The notes: generated by a model not told the origin, from the sequence alone. A DNA stretch of 64,000 nt from Collybia mongolica (GCA_013420905.1 JAAXNY010000001.1:5704001-5768000); one strand, 5' to 3'. Counted from the stretch's first letter, positions 1 through 11,288 are shown. Made by a program: numbers and translations.

Positions 1-1
1 C

Positions 2-715
2 CATTCAGACTCTATCATAGGTGTTGCATTCTCACCAGATGGCTCCAGGCTGGCCTCTGGCTCTGATGACAAAACTGTCAAGCTTTGGGATGGGCTCACA
101 GGAGGTCACATTGCAACTCTGGAGGGTCATTCAGATGCAGTTTATAGGATTGCATTCTCACCTGACAGCTCCAGGCTGGCCTCTGGCTCTTTAGACAATA
201 CTGTCAAGCTTTGGGATGGGCTCACAGGAGGTCACATTGCAACTCTGGAGGGCCATTCTGACTTGATCACAAGTGTTGAATTCTCACCAGACAGCTTCAG
301 GCTGGCCTCTGGCTCTAAAGACACAACTGTCAAGCTTTGGGATGGGCTCACAGGAGGTCACATTGCAACTCTGGAGGGCCATTCTGCCCGAATTAGAAGT
401 CTTAAGTTTGGCTTCCCTTACTTGGTCATTTCAGAAGATCACTATGGAGTTACCAAGTATTGGAATTGGTCCACTGGTGACCCAATGTTATATTCTAGTC
501 ATCCTCTCCAGCTCATGACTCATTTGCCACCCATTCTATACACTCTGAAGAACAATACTATCCAGCATGTTGCAAGCCCTACTATGGTCCTCCAACTCCC
601 TTCTGAATTCCATCATCCATTTCGTTATACATTCTGTTCTCACTCTTTAGCTATGGGATATGAAAATGGAAGGGTTATCATCATACATCTTCCCTCACTA
701 CCCTATGTAGTCTAG
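2..715 (+). CDS. WD40-repeat protein, C-terminal part (5' end outside window)
   Basis: The frame is open from base 2 to a TAG at 713-715 (237 residues visible). It starts inside a run of WD40 repeats. Four near-identical units of 42 residues (126 nt) can be read; each has the pattern LEGHS..V..(A/I)FSPD..RLASGS.D.TVKLWDGLTGGHIAT. A non-repeat tail of about 110 residues follows. A closely similar tail occurs in the pseudogene at 28.9-30.3 kb, where it follows a linker typical of agaricomycete NACHT-WD40 (NLR-like) proteins. I therefore infer that this is the ligand-sensing C-terminus of such a protein, but no NACHT domain is visible here. The DNA repeats are almost identical, which suggests recent unit amplification or gene conversion. 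Confidence 0.8.
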   Translation, partial: HSDSIIGVAFSPDGSRLASGSDDKTVKLWDGLTGGHIATLEGHSDAVYRIAFSPDSSRLASGSLDNTVKLWDGLTGGHIATLEGHSDLITSVEFSPDSFRLASGSKDTTVKLWDGLTGGHIATLEGHSARIRSLKFGFPYLVISEDHYGVTKYWNWSTGDPMLYSSHPLQLMTHLPPILYTLKNNTIQHVASPTMVLQLPSEFHHPFRYTFCSHSLAMGYENGRVIIIHLPSLPYVV

Positions 716-1085
716 TTTCATTTGTATCCAAGTTTCCATACCCAAAGTTATGCAAATAGTCAGATATTCCAATCTGTAGCACTCCTTTGCATAACAGGAC
801 AAGTGCCCCTAAGCAATACTGACATAAAAGCAATAGATAATTGACCACATAAGTACAAGTCATTTGTATATCAAAGAACAAAGTGTATGGTGTTGGATAT
901 ATACATATGTGGTACAATATTGGGATCACTAGAGCACCGATGTATATTATTTCCACAGATGACTGAGAAAATGGGTTTGAATCGACGCGACGCGCCGGAT
1001 CACGTGATACCACACATTCCGGTTTCGGGTGTCCATGTACCAAATTGTCCCAGCTAGTGGCTCCACGTTGCCATGCAGACCTTAT
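716..1085 (+). repeat. Downstream flank of the WD40 gene, duplicated at 30.34-30.73 kb
   Basis: The roughly 370 bp after the stop align clearly with 30335-30730, after the second WD40 locus. Shared landmarks include the block with GTACAAGTCATTTGTATAT, the GGATATATACATATG motif and the TTCCACAGATGACTG motif. The duplication therefore includes non-coding DNA beyond the gene. This copy keeps CpG sites (CGACGCGACGCG) where the other copy has TG or CA. Confidence 0.7.
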
Positions 1086-1567
1086 CGCGCTTGTCGGTCC
1101 ATATGGCGCAGGGTTATGGCTCAACTTTGAATTAGTGCCCGACGAAGACCAACGTCAAATGGGAAAGAAACGGGTGGAAGGACGGGTAGGAGAGGGCGTG
1201 GCGTGGCATGGCATCAATTCAAGCAGCATTGACATCGAACGGCGGGGAAGGTGGGGGCAAAGAAGAAGGTGGCAGCAACGTGCGACGCGCCAATGTCGAA
1301 CCATCGAACCACGGATGCAATTCGGCAAGCTTTCGAAACTCTCTCGTTCCTGAGGGGGACGATCCCGAATTCTTAATCCCCGCTCCAAGCACCATTCCAA
1401 TCACGCGCTGCCATCAAATTACGTCCTGGAATGGGGGGGAAGCAGGGAAGGACGGCACGAGGCGTCCCTCTCGTGTATCCTGAAATTTTCTTGCGATGTG
1501 GCGTGTCCCTCCGGTTCCCACTCCTCTCTCCCCTCCCCCTCTTCGAATCCTCTGAACGCCGTTGTCG

Positions 1568-3392
1568 ATGTCGACGAGCAGCTGGTCCGCGTCTTCGCCC
1601 GTGCACGACATGCATATGGACATCGAGTCCGAGTCCGTCTCGTCCCTGGAGCGTGAATTCGTGAGTGCCCAGTCTCGTAACCACGTTGTGGGGCGATTTT
1701 GCATCGTACGTACTCGCTGACGCCCTACTCCGCAGTGCAGCAACTTTGCGTGCTGCGGCGAGGTGCACGCCGACTTGCACGCGCTCATCGCGCACCACGA
1801 GGCTGCGCCCGCCCATGCCCACCCGCACGTCCGCCTGAGGCTCCGGCTCGCTGCAGCGCCACCACGCCCGACTGCACCCGTGGCGCAGCCCCTGCCCCAC
1901 AATGACGGGCCTACCACAACCCCGCCTTCGCCCTCCTCTTCCTCCTCTTCCTCTTCCTTTTCCTCCTCATCATCATCATCCTCGACATGCTCCTCGCAGC
2001 CCGACTCCCCCATCACGCCCTTCGACTCCCCCCTCCACCCCAGCACCGCGCCAGACCCAAAAGACACCGCACAGGTGCTCCCAGACGACCTCCTCCCGGA
2101 CCTCGAGTACCCCACGTACGAGCACTGCTACAGCGCGGCCATCGCCTCCGACAGCACACACGCCAGCGCCCTCTTCTCGCGCCCTGACGCGCCAGACCCC
2201 GACGCCAACCCGTTCGTCCCCACCCTCGCCCTCGTCCCTGCCACCACGGCCCACCTCCAACTGCAGCCGGAGCCCACGCACCCGCTGTCGCCCCTCCCTG
2301 GTCCCCCAGCGGCGTTCGTCCTCTCGTCCTGCTTCGCACGCGCGCCGTCCGTCGCGAGTGGGTGCTCCAGCTCCGCGGAGTCGCCCTCCCCGTCACCGTC
2401 GCCGTCACCCATGCCGCTGCCCACGCAAGGCCCGGCCGTGCGGCCGCGAGCGGGCACGAAGCGCAAGGCGGAGGGGGAGCATGGGGTGTACGGGGGTGCG
2501 GGGGTGAGTATGGGTGCGGGGCGGGGTGTGTCCCATGGAGTTGGAGCTGGGCCGTATGCGGGTTCTGTGTTGGGATATGGGGTGGGTGCGGGGCTGGGTG
2601 GGGGCGTGAAGCGTAGGGAACGGGGGAGGGCGAAGGAGAGGGGGGGTGCGGGTGGGCGGGCGAGGGTGAGGGGGCGCGAGAAACTGTTTGCGTGTCCGGT
2701 GGGTATCCGTTTTTCTTCTCTTCATTCCCCATTCCCCCATCCTTTGTTCTTTGTCTTTAATGTACGACAAATTACTAACATCCACCCTCCACCCCCAGAC
2801 ACCCGGGTGCACGAAATCGTACCTGAACCCGAACGGGCTCAAGTACCACCTTGACAAGGGCACGTGTGTCCTCGAGGCGGACGCCCCGCGCGCGGCCACG
2901 ACGCCTGAGGCAGTGGATGTGTACCCCGTCGTCAAGGAGCCCATGGGTGGGTGCCCCGGCCCCAGCCCTGGCCCTGGCCCCGGCGCGGACGCACACACGA
3001 ACGCCACCACGTCTGGCCCCGCCTCTGCATTGTCGGACCTCGGGATGCAGTACCCGTCCTCCCCGCCCATACCCACACCGATGGTGCCAACGACGGAGCC
3101 GACGCAGCCACAAACGACCCGTGTCCCCGCTGACCAACCGGTGCGTATGGTGTACCAGCCGCAGCCTGTGCTTGCGCGCCAGCGCGCTGCGCCACTTTTG
3201 CAGGTGCAGGGGGGGCAGGGTGTGAAGCAGAGGCGAGCGCTACAGCAGCAGCAGCAGATGGACCGGGCGCGGCCCCGACTGCGGGGTCAGCCCCCGCAGC
3301 CCCAGACGCAGGCGGTGTATCGTGCGGTGTATATGCCGCAGGCGCAGGCGCAGTCTCAGGTGCAGACGCAGATGCAGCGGGGGTACCGTTAG
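1568..3392 (+). CDS. SFP1-like C2H2 zinc-finger transcriptional regulator
   Basis: My model has three exons: 1568-1660, 1736-2698 and 2799-3392 (549 aa). Both introns are GT-AG; the second has a TACTAAC-type branch site. The first ATG in frame opens exon 1. A first finger spans the exon 1/2 joint (CSNFACCGEVHADLHALIAHH). A second finger is completed only by splicing exon 2 to exon 3 (FACPTPGCTKSYLNPNGLKY, then H-x5-C). This finger resembles the one in fungal SFP1-type regulators, which act in the nucleus on ribosome-biogenesis and growth genes. The middle is Ser/Pro/Gly-rich low complexity and the tail is Gln-rich, as expected for activation regions. I infer the assignment from the finger motifs only. 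Exon 1 and its start are less certain than exons 2 and 3. Confidence 0.75.
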
Positions 3393-4417
3393 GTGCTGGG
3401 GTGGTCTGGGTGTGTCGCACTTCGCTTCACCTTTGGCTATTCACTGTTCCAAACACGATACACCTCGTACCTGCACCCGTACTCATCGCTCCGTACTCTG
3501 CTCTCTGCTCTCTACTCTCCAAGTAACCACGTCCCCCCCCCCCCCGTGCCCAGCGCACACCTACCCTCGTTATAAACTGATCGTCGCCACCGCGTGCCGA
3601 GTGCATGCATATAGTACATATTCTCTCCGCGTCATACCATATATCATATCAAAATAAATCGTTATCGCTACCGTACCCGTACCATACCCCCCTGCATCCC
3701 TTGCTTGCCTTCCCGCCTGCCGTACATATCCTAGCCCCCCCACCCCCGTATATTGCCCCATATATTGCCCCCCCCGTATTCCCTGCGTAGATTACACGAG
3801 CGCTGTTGTACCCGAACCGTTGTCGTAGAGTACTGCGGCCGCTTGTGAATTGCTGATTCGTGCTTGGCCTGTGGTTAGCGCATTGGCGTTTTTGAAACCC
3901 ATCGACTCTGTACTGGCTTCGTCATCTTGGCGTTCCCACCCCCGCCTTGGATGAGAAGTCAGCACCGCACGTCATCGCGTTCATGCCTTGGCCGTGTACG
4001 TCATCAGAGTCACCAGTGTCATGCCTGCCTCGCCCATGATCTCTGTCCATCGCCTCCGCCCCCACACCCGGGCTTTCCCCTTGTTTAGTAGCCTGTCGCT
4101 GCATTCCCTGGCTGTGACCGACGCTTACCAAGGAACAACCAAACCCAGCTTTTCAGAAGTTGGTTCTTATATGCATATCCTCTAAGTTTCCCTCCCTCCC
4201 TGTCTCTTCGTTACCTCATCCTACATGCTCCTCGCTTACCCAAACATCATTCTCTCAACACCAGTTATCATCCCCATCTGTCCAACCCAGCCTACGCCGT
4301 CCCCAGACTCCCACCAAGATGCACCTGCATCGAGTGAGCTCAAGTACCACCCCGATGGGGGCACTGCACCCTCAAGCTGGCCTTCTGGCACATATAGCAA
4401 TGGCGATGGAGGGTGAT
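3393..4417. other. Intergenic region with C-rich runs and a zinc-finger-like remnant
   Basis: No gene is supported. A C run lies near 3535-3545, and ATATA-rich DNA at 3600-3660 may be the 3' end of the zinc-finger gene. At about 4328-4370 a short stretch reads GELKYHPDGGT-like sequence. It resembles NGLKYHLDKGT of the SFP1-like finger at DNA level (shared CTCAAGTACCACC), so a decayed partial duplicate is possible. Confidence 0.4.
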
Positions 4418-4419
4418 TA

Positions 4420-4517
4420 CAGCACTTCCCGAAAACCTTGGCAATGACATTGTTTTTTTTCTGAGATTGAAACGTCATCCCAAAATGGAAATCAGCATGT
4501 GGAGATGTGTAAATGTG
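4420..4517 (+). repeat. Left terminal inverted repeat of the Tc1/IS630-type element
   Basis: It matches 7556-7653 in reverse complement with scattered mismatches. It includes a T-run of 8-10 bases, then CTGAGATTGAAAC and CATCCCAAAATGGAAAT. Confidence 0.85.
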
Positions 4518-4576
4518 TCTCAAGCAAGTTTGGACAGCTTCACCCAAACCTTTAGTTCTAGTACTACATTTTATCA

Positions 4577-6272
4577 TGCCTCTTAACTGTGTAACACAAG
4601 AAATCCTTGATGAAATCATGTCAGATTCAAATGATTCAGGTGGGTTCAGCGTATTCATTAGACATTGTAATAATTTGTATATTCCTCAATTATTAATGGC
4701 TTTCTCAGTATCGCAGTTCATGATTTTGACTCTTGAAGATGAAGCCGAGAAAGCAAAACTCAAGAACAAACAAAAACCATGGTCAGCAAGAAAGAAAATG
4801 TCAATACCCAAGCCTACCCCTGTGAAACAATCATCTCAAATGCAAGGCATCCCCAGATGGCCATCCAGATAAAAGTGATGAGTTGGAGGATGCTAGTAAG
4901 AAGACTAAAGCTGCCAAATCCTCGAAATGCAAGAAGAAAAAGAAAGTAGATGTCAGTGACTCGGAAAACGATGAACCTGAAAGAGCTATGGAACCAATTA
5001 CTGTGTATGTTCATGTTGTTACACAGCCCTGTTGCCCAAAGGGAAAACCTACCATTAAGAAATCGGGACCCTTTTTTCTCAAGCCCAATGCAACAACCTT
5101 CCCACAGTTCATCACTCTGGTTGCGAGGACTGCCGACATTCTCTCTTCAAGTGTGATTGTCAATAAGTTGGAATGGATATTTGACACACCCAAGAATGAC
5201 CTAACTAAGCTACTATTGTCTGATGCTGGTTATAAGGTAATGCTCAAGATGCATATGAAGAAGGTTGAGACACCTGCAATTATAGTTTGCATGCCTCCTG
5301 GAAAGTGCCTACAGGTACTGTGTCACCATATCCTGTTACACTGATCATCAGAGTACATCATTTATCTCCTCTAGGTTGACTACAATGATGATATGGCTGA
5401 CTATGACAAGGATGCAGGCCTCATTGGCAACTCTATTTGTACTCAGAAGGTACATTGTATGAGTCTTTTGCCTTTCAATCTTCTAAACCATCATATACCA
5501 CAAAAAAATCTAATGAAGTCATTGGCTGCATATCTTGACCAGCCAAAGGGGAAGTACAAGATTGTAGACAACCCTCAGTTCCCCACAATGCATATATACT
5601 CAAAAGATGGTTGCTTTTGGGAACTGAACAAGGTACAGCTGCAATTATGGGCCAAATGCTTGGTACATGTTGAATATCCGAGCTGTCAATGCTACTAATG
5701 AGGTAAACCAGCAAGTTAATGAGGCAACACTCAAGGAACCCCCCAATTCTGTATATTTTTCCAAGTCTCAGCGAATCAAGAAAGTTCCTGGCAATGAACT
5801 GCCCAGTGCTGGTATATCACCCTCTGTGATACAAGCATCTCCAGTATACTATCCTTACCAAGCCACTCAATACCCACCAATGCCCAGTTTCTACCCACCA
5901 CCACCTCTTCAACTGCCCAACTTGCTTTACACCTTCCTACAAGCCCTACAGCACCCACAACCTATGCTTTTTCCACCACCCACCAACACATGGGCTCCTC
6001 AACTTCCTGTCAATGACCCCCCTTCAATGTCACCATGAAAATTCAAACTACCATGACCCTGTTTGCTTGAGGAATTTTGCTTCATATATGATATCTCCAA
6101 CTGTGATGTGATGCACCTGGACAAACTTGAAGTTATCCCTGGTGACCAAGTTGTTGAGAAGCTGGGAGAGAAGCATTGGGAAGCTGTGGGTTTTACCAAG
6201 CTGTTGTGGGGAAGGTTCCTCAAAGCTCACACTGAGTTTATTACTGCCACAAAAATTAGTACCTGGGTTTGA
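4577..6272 (+). pseudogene. Second (cargo) gene of the transposon, multi-exon hypothetical protein, broken
   Basis: Pieces of one protein can be followed on the plus strand. They start near MPLNCVTQEILDEIMSDS (4577), then a Lys-rich stretch with KSSKCKKKKKVDVSDSEND, a globular part (4985-5320), DKDAGLIGNSICTQK (5405-5450), a segment ending in WELNKVQLQLWAK (5520-5660), a Pro/Tyr-rich linker (5790-6035) and a C-terminus LEEFCFIYDIS...PGD...VGFTKLLWGRFL (6067-6245). A likely intron lies at 4640-4709 (GT..AG). A frameshift near 4865 and stops between pieces break it. The last motif resembles a conserved-hypothetical family that I associate with agaricomycete genomes. Function is unknown; position between the TIRs makes it cargo. 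Confidence 0.6.
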
Positions 6273-6570
6273 TGTGTTGTGATTTTTGTGTCTCCTGCTC
6301 AATACTTATCATGCTATATGTGTTGTTTCATTATTCTGCTCCTGTACATTGACATGTGCTTTGCTAGTTCAAATCGTAGCTATTGCTCAAATATATACCC
6401 TGTGTGTTGAAACCAACCCTGTGCTAAGTCACCTGTTATGCAGGCACAAGCCTCAAGAATAGCCATCTCAGAATCTTCTTCTCTAATGATTGCACCATGA
6501 TGACATAAGTGTGCCTTCACTAGTGGAGCAAAGATGATTAGTAGTGTCATAGGAAATCTTAGTAGATTAT

Positions 6571-7600
6571 ATATAAGTGCTAAAAGGTTTCTTAATGGGG
6601 TTTAAATTAGGTGAATAGGGTGGGAGATAGAATATCAAACAGCCTGTAAGCAGTGATTGAGTAAAGATTTGTTGAGAGAGATAACCCAGCAGCTTACCAG
6701 CAGCTTGGACAAGGTCCACAAGATCATCACTGTGATGGATTCTACAGTTATCAAGAACCAGTATGCTTTGTGATCCTGGCCAAGCATTCATCTGTGGAAG
6801 CTAACAGTGGAGGGATGTATTGATGTGTAGTAGACAGTAGTATATGAATGTAGCTCACCACCTGCTCCTGGACAAAGTCATAGAAATCAGTGGTATTCAG
6901 AGAGCCAACTACAACTTGAGTGGTGATATATCCATCATTTGCTGTAATTGCAGCCACCAGTGAATAGTGTTTGCCACAAACAAAGTTAGCAATTAGTGGT
7001 GCCCTTCTCCAATTGGTGCCATCCCATAATGCCACTCAGTATCATGATCATTCTTGCTGACTTCATCAACACACACAAATTCTTCAGCAGTACCTCCAGA
7101 GTAGTCTTGGATATCTCATCTAAATTCAGCTTGGAGGATTTTGTCACATTCCTTTGCCAGTTTATGGAGTAGTTTTTGAGATAAGCCAGCATCACTGATA
7201 TTACGCTGAAGTACTGATTTCGAGATTGCAACATTGTGATGGGTTGCAAGCCACCAGATAAGTTCATCAAGATATGTATTGGAATCCACTTGATATATTT
7301 CTTTGACAGCAGTAAGAACTTGTTGAATTATAATGTGCCTGCAACCACGAAGAGGAGAGGGAGGTTTAGTAACTGTGCCGAGGTCAGCAAAAAGTGATTT
7401 CCATTGCAGGAGGCTGTGAGGGGAGATGCCAAGTGCATTGCATATGTCTTCTTTTTCCCATCCACATTCCCAGAGCTGTAAAGTGCATTCTTTGATGTTG
7501 CAGCTTATCTGATGGTATACGATAGCAAAGTAAATGTAGTTTAGAACCAAGGAGTGCACATTAATGTGTCTCCACACACCAATTTCCATTTTGGGATGAT
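6571..7600 (-). pseudogene. DDE transposase (Tc1/IS630-like), broken
   Basis: The N-terminal part reads through a helix-turn-helix region (LWECGWEKEDICNALGISPHS) to LHKLAKECDKILQAEF near 7120, where the frame breaks. Later pieces in other frames give FVCVDE (first Asp region, about 7070), HYSLVAAITANDGYI (about 6960), LVLDNCRIHHSDDLVDLV (second Asp, about 6740) and FYLPPYSPNLNPIKKPFS (about 6590). In active family members the last motif has an acidic residue after NPI; here it is Lys, so catalysis should be lost even if the frames were restored. Confidence 0.8.
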
Positions 7601-7653
7601 GTTTCAATCTCAGAAAAAAAAAACATCATTGCCAAGGTTTTTGGGAAGCACTG
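7556..7653 (-). repeat. Right terminal inverted repeat of the Tc1/IS630-type element
   Basis: Reverse-complement partner of 4420-4517. The transposase reading frame begins within this repeat (MEIGVW...), so the N-terminal codons are mirrored at the left end. Confidence 0.85.
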
Positions 7654-7655
7654 TA

Positions 7656-8097
7656 ATTGATTTCCCAATTTTCTAATATCTGATATGGATCCAAGTGAGG
7701 TTTATTGATTGGTATTGTGTTTTTGTTGCAATATCCTGATCCTGATGTTCCAGATAGCTACCTCCCTGTTTGCTACATCACAGATCAATTTTGGCCTCAA
7801 ATACATAGATGACACAGCAACAGGATCAACACCAGTATGGTGGCTTCTCAGTCACTCAACCCATCAATTCATTTACCCAACCCTCTCTTTAAGCCACTTG
7901 GTTGTCTGCTGCTGCATCCTCTTCACCTTCCACTATCCCCAAAGATTCCAACCTTTGTCATTCCAAAATTCATGCCCTGATCCTCCAAAGAAGTTGCTGC
8001 CTTGCCCACATCTTCAGCGTACAAGATGCCATCATACCCACATTGCACCTACTGCCATCATGCAACTGAGACTGATCAAACACAGTATCCATCCCGT
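7656..8097. other. Non-coding stretch, nothing recognised
   Basis: AT-rich to mixed sequence with short open frames only. I see no domain, repeat boundary or RNA gene. Confidence 0.4.
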
Positions 8098-8301
8098 TGA
8101 AAGGGGGCTCCTGGGCTATAAGTGTGCTGATGCTATGCAATGTAATCTCTTACACACACACACACCAAATCTGACAATCAATACACAAATGGTAGGAATT
8201 GCCTGTTTGAGTTCAGGTTCAAGTGCTTGGAAGCACTAAGCTTTGAATAGTACTATCAAGGCCTTTTCTACTGTTCTTTTGACAGGTTTGATTCAGACAA
8301 C
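8098..8301 (-). repeat. Fragment of the gypsy LTR (U5 end), reversed
   Basis: It begins TGAAAGGGGGCTCCTGGG, the reverse complement of the 3' end of the intact LTR at 15253. It runs through the CA-repeat tract and the AAGCACTAAGCTTTGAATAG block, then stops at a junction with another repeat. Several CpG sites of the young LTR are TG or CA here. Confidence 0.8.
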
Positions 8302-8893
8302 CCCTGCTGTCTACTCTTGGCCATTACTGGCAATGGTTGAAAATTGTTGATGGGTGCCACATTGCCTGTTAGCCTTGTTGTCAACCACCAACACTACATC
8401 CCCAGCTGCCCCTCCCATCACCTCCCTGCCATATGATTGTGCACAATACTGCCAAATACAATGCCAGGTCCCACCACTATGGATACCACCACCCTCTCTC
8501 ATACCCACCCCTCTCAGTGAAAATAACAATTGCAAATTCACAACAATAAGAGCTGCAACAAGAACTACAGAGGCACCTGCCACATTACCAGTGACTGCCT
8601 GCCCACATCTGCTAGTGAGCAGCTAGCATGGCAGACATGGGTGGTGCAGTGGTGTATTCCATATAGTGAAACCATCACCTGGTGGCTGGGTATGCACCCC
8701 TGGATGTGCTGTCTAGACCAAGTAGTGCAAATCACCCCTGTGCCCTAACCAGATGTGTGTAAGGTGAGTCCATATGTGCCCCACATCTAGTTGCTCAGAT
8801 ATACCTTGTTCTATTGTATATGCACCTATATGCTGCTGTATACCTTGAGACTACCTTGGTGTAATTCTATCTACCTTGTGATATGTTCTTATT
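8302..8893. repeat. Dispersed repeat R1, copy 1
   Basis: About 570 bp are shared in reverse orientation with 36355-36920. Landmarks are the ends CCCCTGCTG and CTACCTTGGTGTAATTCTAT, and the block with GAAAATAACAATTGCAAATT. A diverged partial relative lies near 42690-42905. No coding capacity is shared, so this is probably a non-autonomous element or a fragment of one. Confidence 0.65.
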
Positions 8894-8904
8894 TCTTTTC
8901 TGTA

Positions 8905-9060
8905 CTTTACAGTCCCCCACATGTCCTTGTGGACTCCGCGAAAAATCCGTGCGGACTCCGCACAGACACCATATAAATAATATAAATCAGTACAAACTGC
9001 AAAAGTCCGTACAAGTCCGCACGGAGTCCGCGCGGACTCCGTGCGGACTCTATATAAATT
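8905..9060. repeat. GTCCGCAC-rich repeat with a perfect 36-bp palindrome
   Basis: The core at 9014-9049 is a perfect palindrome: AGTCCGCACGGAGTCCGC followed directly by its reverse complement. Related GAGTCCGCAC/GGACTCCGCG words occur on both sides. The outer motif CACATGTCCTTGTGGACTC is shared with 30757-30775. Similar tails are found at 28690-28885 and 37190-37310. Confidence 0.8.
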
Positions 9061-9158
9061 TGCCCATTTATGTCCTACTAACACACACCAATACTAGTAA
9101 CCACTCATTTATATACTACTAACACATATAATACTAGTAACTACACATAAAACTATAT
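9061..9158. repeat. Short tandem motif ACTACTAACACA...ATACTAGTAACTAC
   Basis: Two to three imperfect copies of a unit of about 40 bp (TACTAACACACACCAATACTAGTAACCACTCATTTATA) appear next to the 3' end of the transposase gene. No function is visible. Confidence 0.4.
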
Positions 9159-11288
9159 TTATTCAACATCCCCATCTACAACCTCTGCAGCCATATCAAT
9201 GTTTGGCTGTACTTCTGTTTCTTCATCTTCATCTTCTTCCTGCTCCTCCTGTTGTACCTGGGGTGGTGAATCTCTACTTGCTTGCTTTTCAATCACATAT
9301 CTTGTGTGGTAAAACATCATGGCATGCAAGAACCAGTCAAAATTACTAGGCTTAAGCCTCCTAACCATGCATTTAATTGTTCACATGCCTGTAATATTGT
9401 AATAAGCATGACTGCATTTAAAGCTCACACATTAACATACCTGTGTATTGAAGGCTCTCTTGTAATAAGGATTTCCATCCTTATCATGGGCTACTACAAC
9501 TAAATTTGGTGCAGAACCATTTTTTGGAGCAGGGTTACACCACTTTTGGCATAAGTAATCTTCAGCACGATGGTTTATATAGTGGTATGCATCAACAATA
9601 AAACGAGTTGTTGATTTCCACACCCCATCCCAGCTCCCATTTGCAACAGCAGTGCGGAGAACAAGGCAAGCTTTATCAATGCAGATATATGCTGGTCTTG
9701 ACTCTTCAGTAGGATAAACCTTCTCCAAAAATTCTAAGATTTTTGTAGGTGACTCTGATTTATCAAATTTGGTCCATGCAACAACAACACCACAGGGAGC
9801 ACAAATTGTTTCAACACAGTAGTAACGTGATGCTGTGAAGTAGTTACTTCTTTCACTTTCTGGAGTATGTTCATCATGTGCTTGTCTGAATGGTACTGCA
9901 GCAGTCTGCCAAGGTAGATTTTCAGCTGGCCTATTGATTGCCCTTCTTTCACCAGCATATGTCTGCCTACTGTGGTTGGCAATATGTCTGGCCCATAGGT
10001 GCTGGTGTTCCCTACATGCATGAGTGCCATTGACATTGGGGTTTTGGCAATTCCGAACATGACATCTGTCCCCATATTCTACTAGATGTGTGGCACAAAA
10101 TACCCCACCTCGCAAATTAACAACTTCAGATGTACAGCCATCAATTGCACATTTCTGTGGGCCTGTAACCATCCCATCCACAACTCTTAGTTTTACCTCA
10201 AGACAGTCAATATCCATAGTATTATCAGCTTGCCCAGGTTCAGGTGCATCAGGATCAGGGAGTATCTGTTCTCTATTTCCAGTGAACCTTGGAACTGCTC
10301 TAGTATTCTGATCAATGCCAACAAGGGCAGCAGCATCATCTCCATTAATTAGCTCTGCTGTTCTTTTATATGGCTGTGAACATTCACTACAAGCATGATC
10401 ACTGGCAATTCCAATAATTCCATCTTCACCTAGTTCTTTAAATGCTTGTTTTGTGAGTTCATTGGTAGATAAGCCTTCCTGAACCTCTAGATTCATATTA
10501 GCTGCACCTGCAATAGATCTGATAGACTCTTGTACAAATGATCCCCATATTTGATGGCGTGATACTTTATTTGCATTAACTGAGGCACCTCTCCAGAAAC
10601 TATTGTTCCAGTATTCTGCATAAGCTGATGATGAAGCATGAAAACTATACATGCCATTAACAACACCACCCGAGAATATGCAATCCACCCAGAGATTTGA
10701 ACCAACTTTTATGAACTTTGCTGAATTGAGGTATATCCGCATAAACTTTCCATTTTCATGGTCAGGTGGCAATCGCTCATGATCTGCAAGATACAATGTT
10801 TTACATTGTGGACATTGCCCTGTCAAGACCTGGACATTTTCATGAATAGTTGTTCCTTTTATTAATGTGACTCTTGGAATATCTCTAGAACGTGAGATTT
10901 GCAAAAGTGACCAAGGATCACATGTTGTGGTTTCACAGACAACTGAATATGGACAAATAACTTGAGCTGATTCAAATGATTTATATGATATAGGTTTCAG
11001 CTTTCCCAGATATTTGCCTTTGCTATTATATGGATATAGAGTCAACACAATAGCAAGGTGATCCAGCTTCATTCCAATATCAGTGACAATATTTTGTTCT
11101 GTTGTTCTGCGTCTTCTTGACCTGATCTCAGTTGTCTGGAAAAGTTCATCACTGTCATTCCCCATCTTTTCATGCAGTGCATGAGCTAAGGCTCGAATCC
11201 ATCCAGATATGGGAGATTTAATTTCTGTACTATATATAGGATTTTTTTGTCTTGCATGTAAGCTCAGAACATCTGTATTGTCTGTCAT
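9159..11288 (-). pseudogene. KDZ-type transposase-like protein with CxC5/CxC6 cysteine clusters, 3' end frameshifted
   Basis: Exon 1 is 11288-9441 (616 codons, no stop). A GT-AG intron (9440-9389) leads to exon 2 starting at 9388 with ACEQLNAW. The frame then breaks near 9366 and the homologous sequence continues in another frame (RRLKPSNFDWFLHAMMFYHT) to 9159. A Cys-rich region with CPQCKTLYLADHE and LWVDCIFSGGVVNGMYSFHA matches what is known as CxC5. HACSECSQPYKR and CAIDGCTSEV...CATH...CHVRNC...CREH match CxC6-type clusters of KDZ transposons. The RNase H-like part includes YICIDKACLVLRTA and RFIVDAYHYINHRAEDYLC. The usual longer N-terminus is replaced by unrecognised sequence at 11285-11600. 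Family recall is from motifs only. Confidence 0.75.

Larger units (their letters stand above)
4420..7653 (-). mobile_element. Tc1/IS630-type DNA transposon, 3,234 bp, decayed, two genes
   Basis: Both ends carry inverted repeats of about 98 bp. The left end starts CAGCACTTCCC, and the right end read inwards starts CAGTGCTTCCC. TA dinucleotides flank it exactly (4418-4419 and 7654-7655), the known target duplication of the Tc1/mariner/IS630 group. Inside lie a broken DDE transposase on the minus strand and an unrelated multi-exon pseudogene on the plus strand. The element is poor in CpG and full of stops, so it is old and immobile by itself. Confidence 0.85.

Noticed and set aside
2405..3076. 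Long minus-strand frame opposite the zinc-finger gene
   Set aside because: Shadow of GC-rich coding sequence; no domain, and the plus-strand model has zinc fingers and splice sites.
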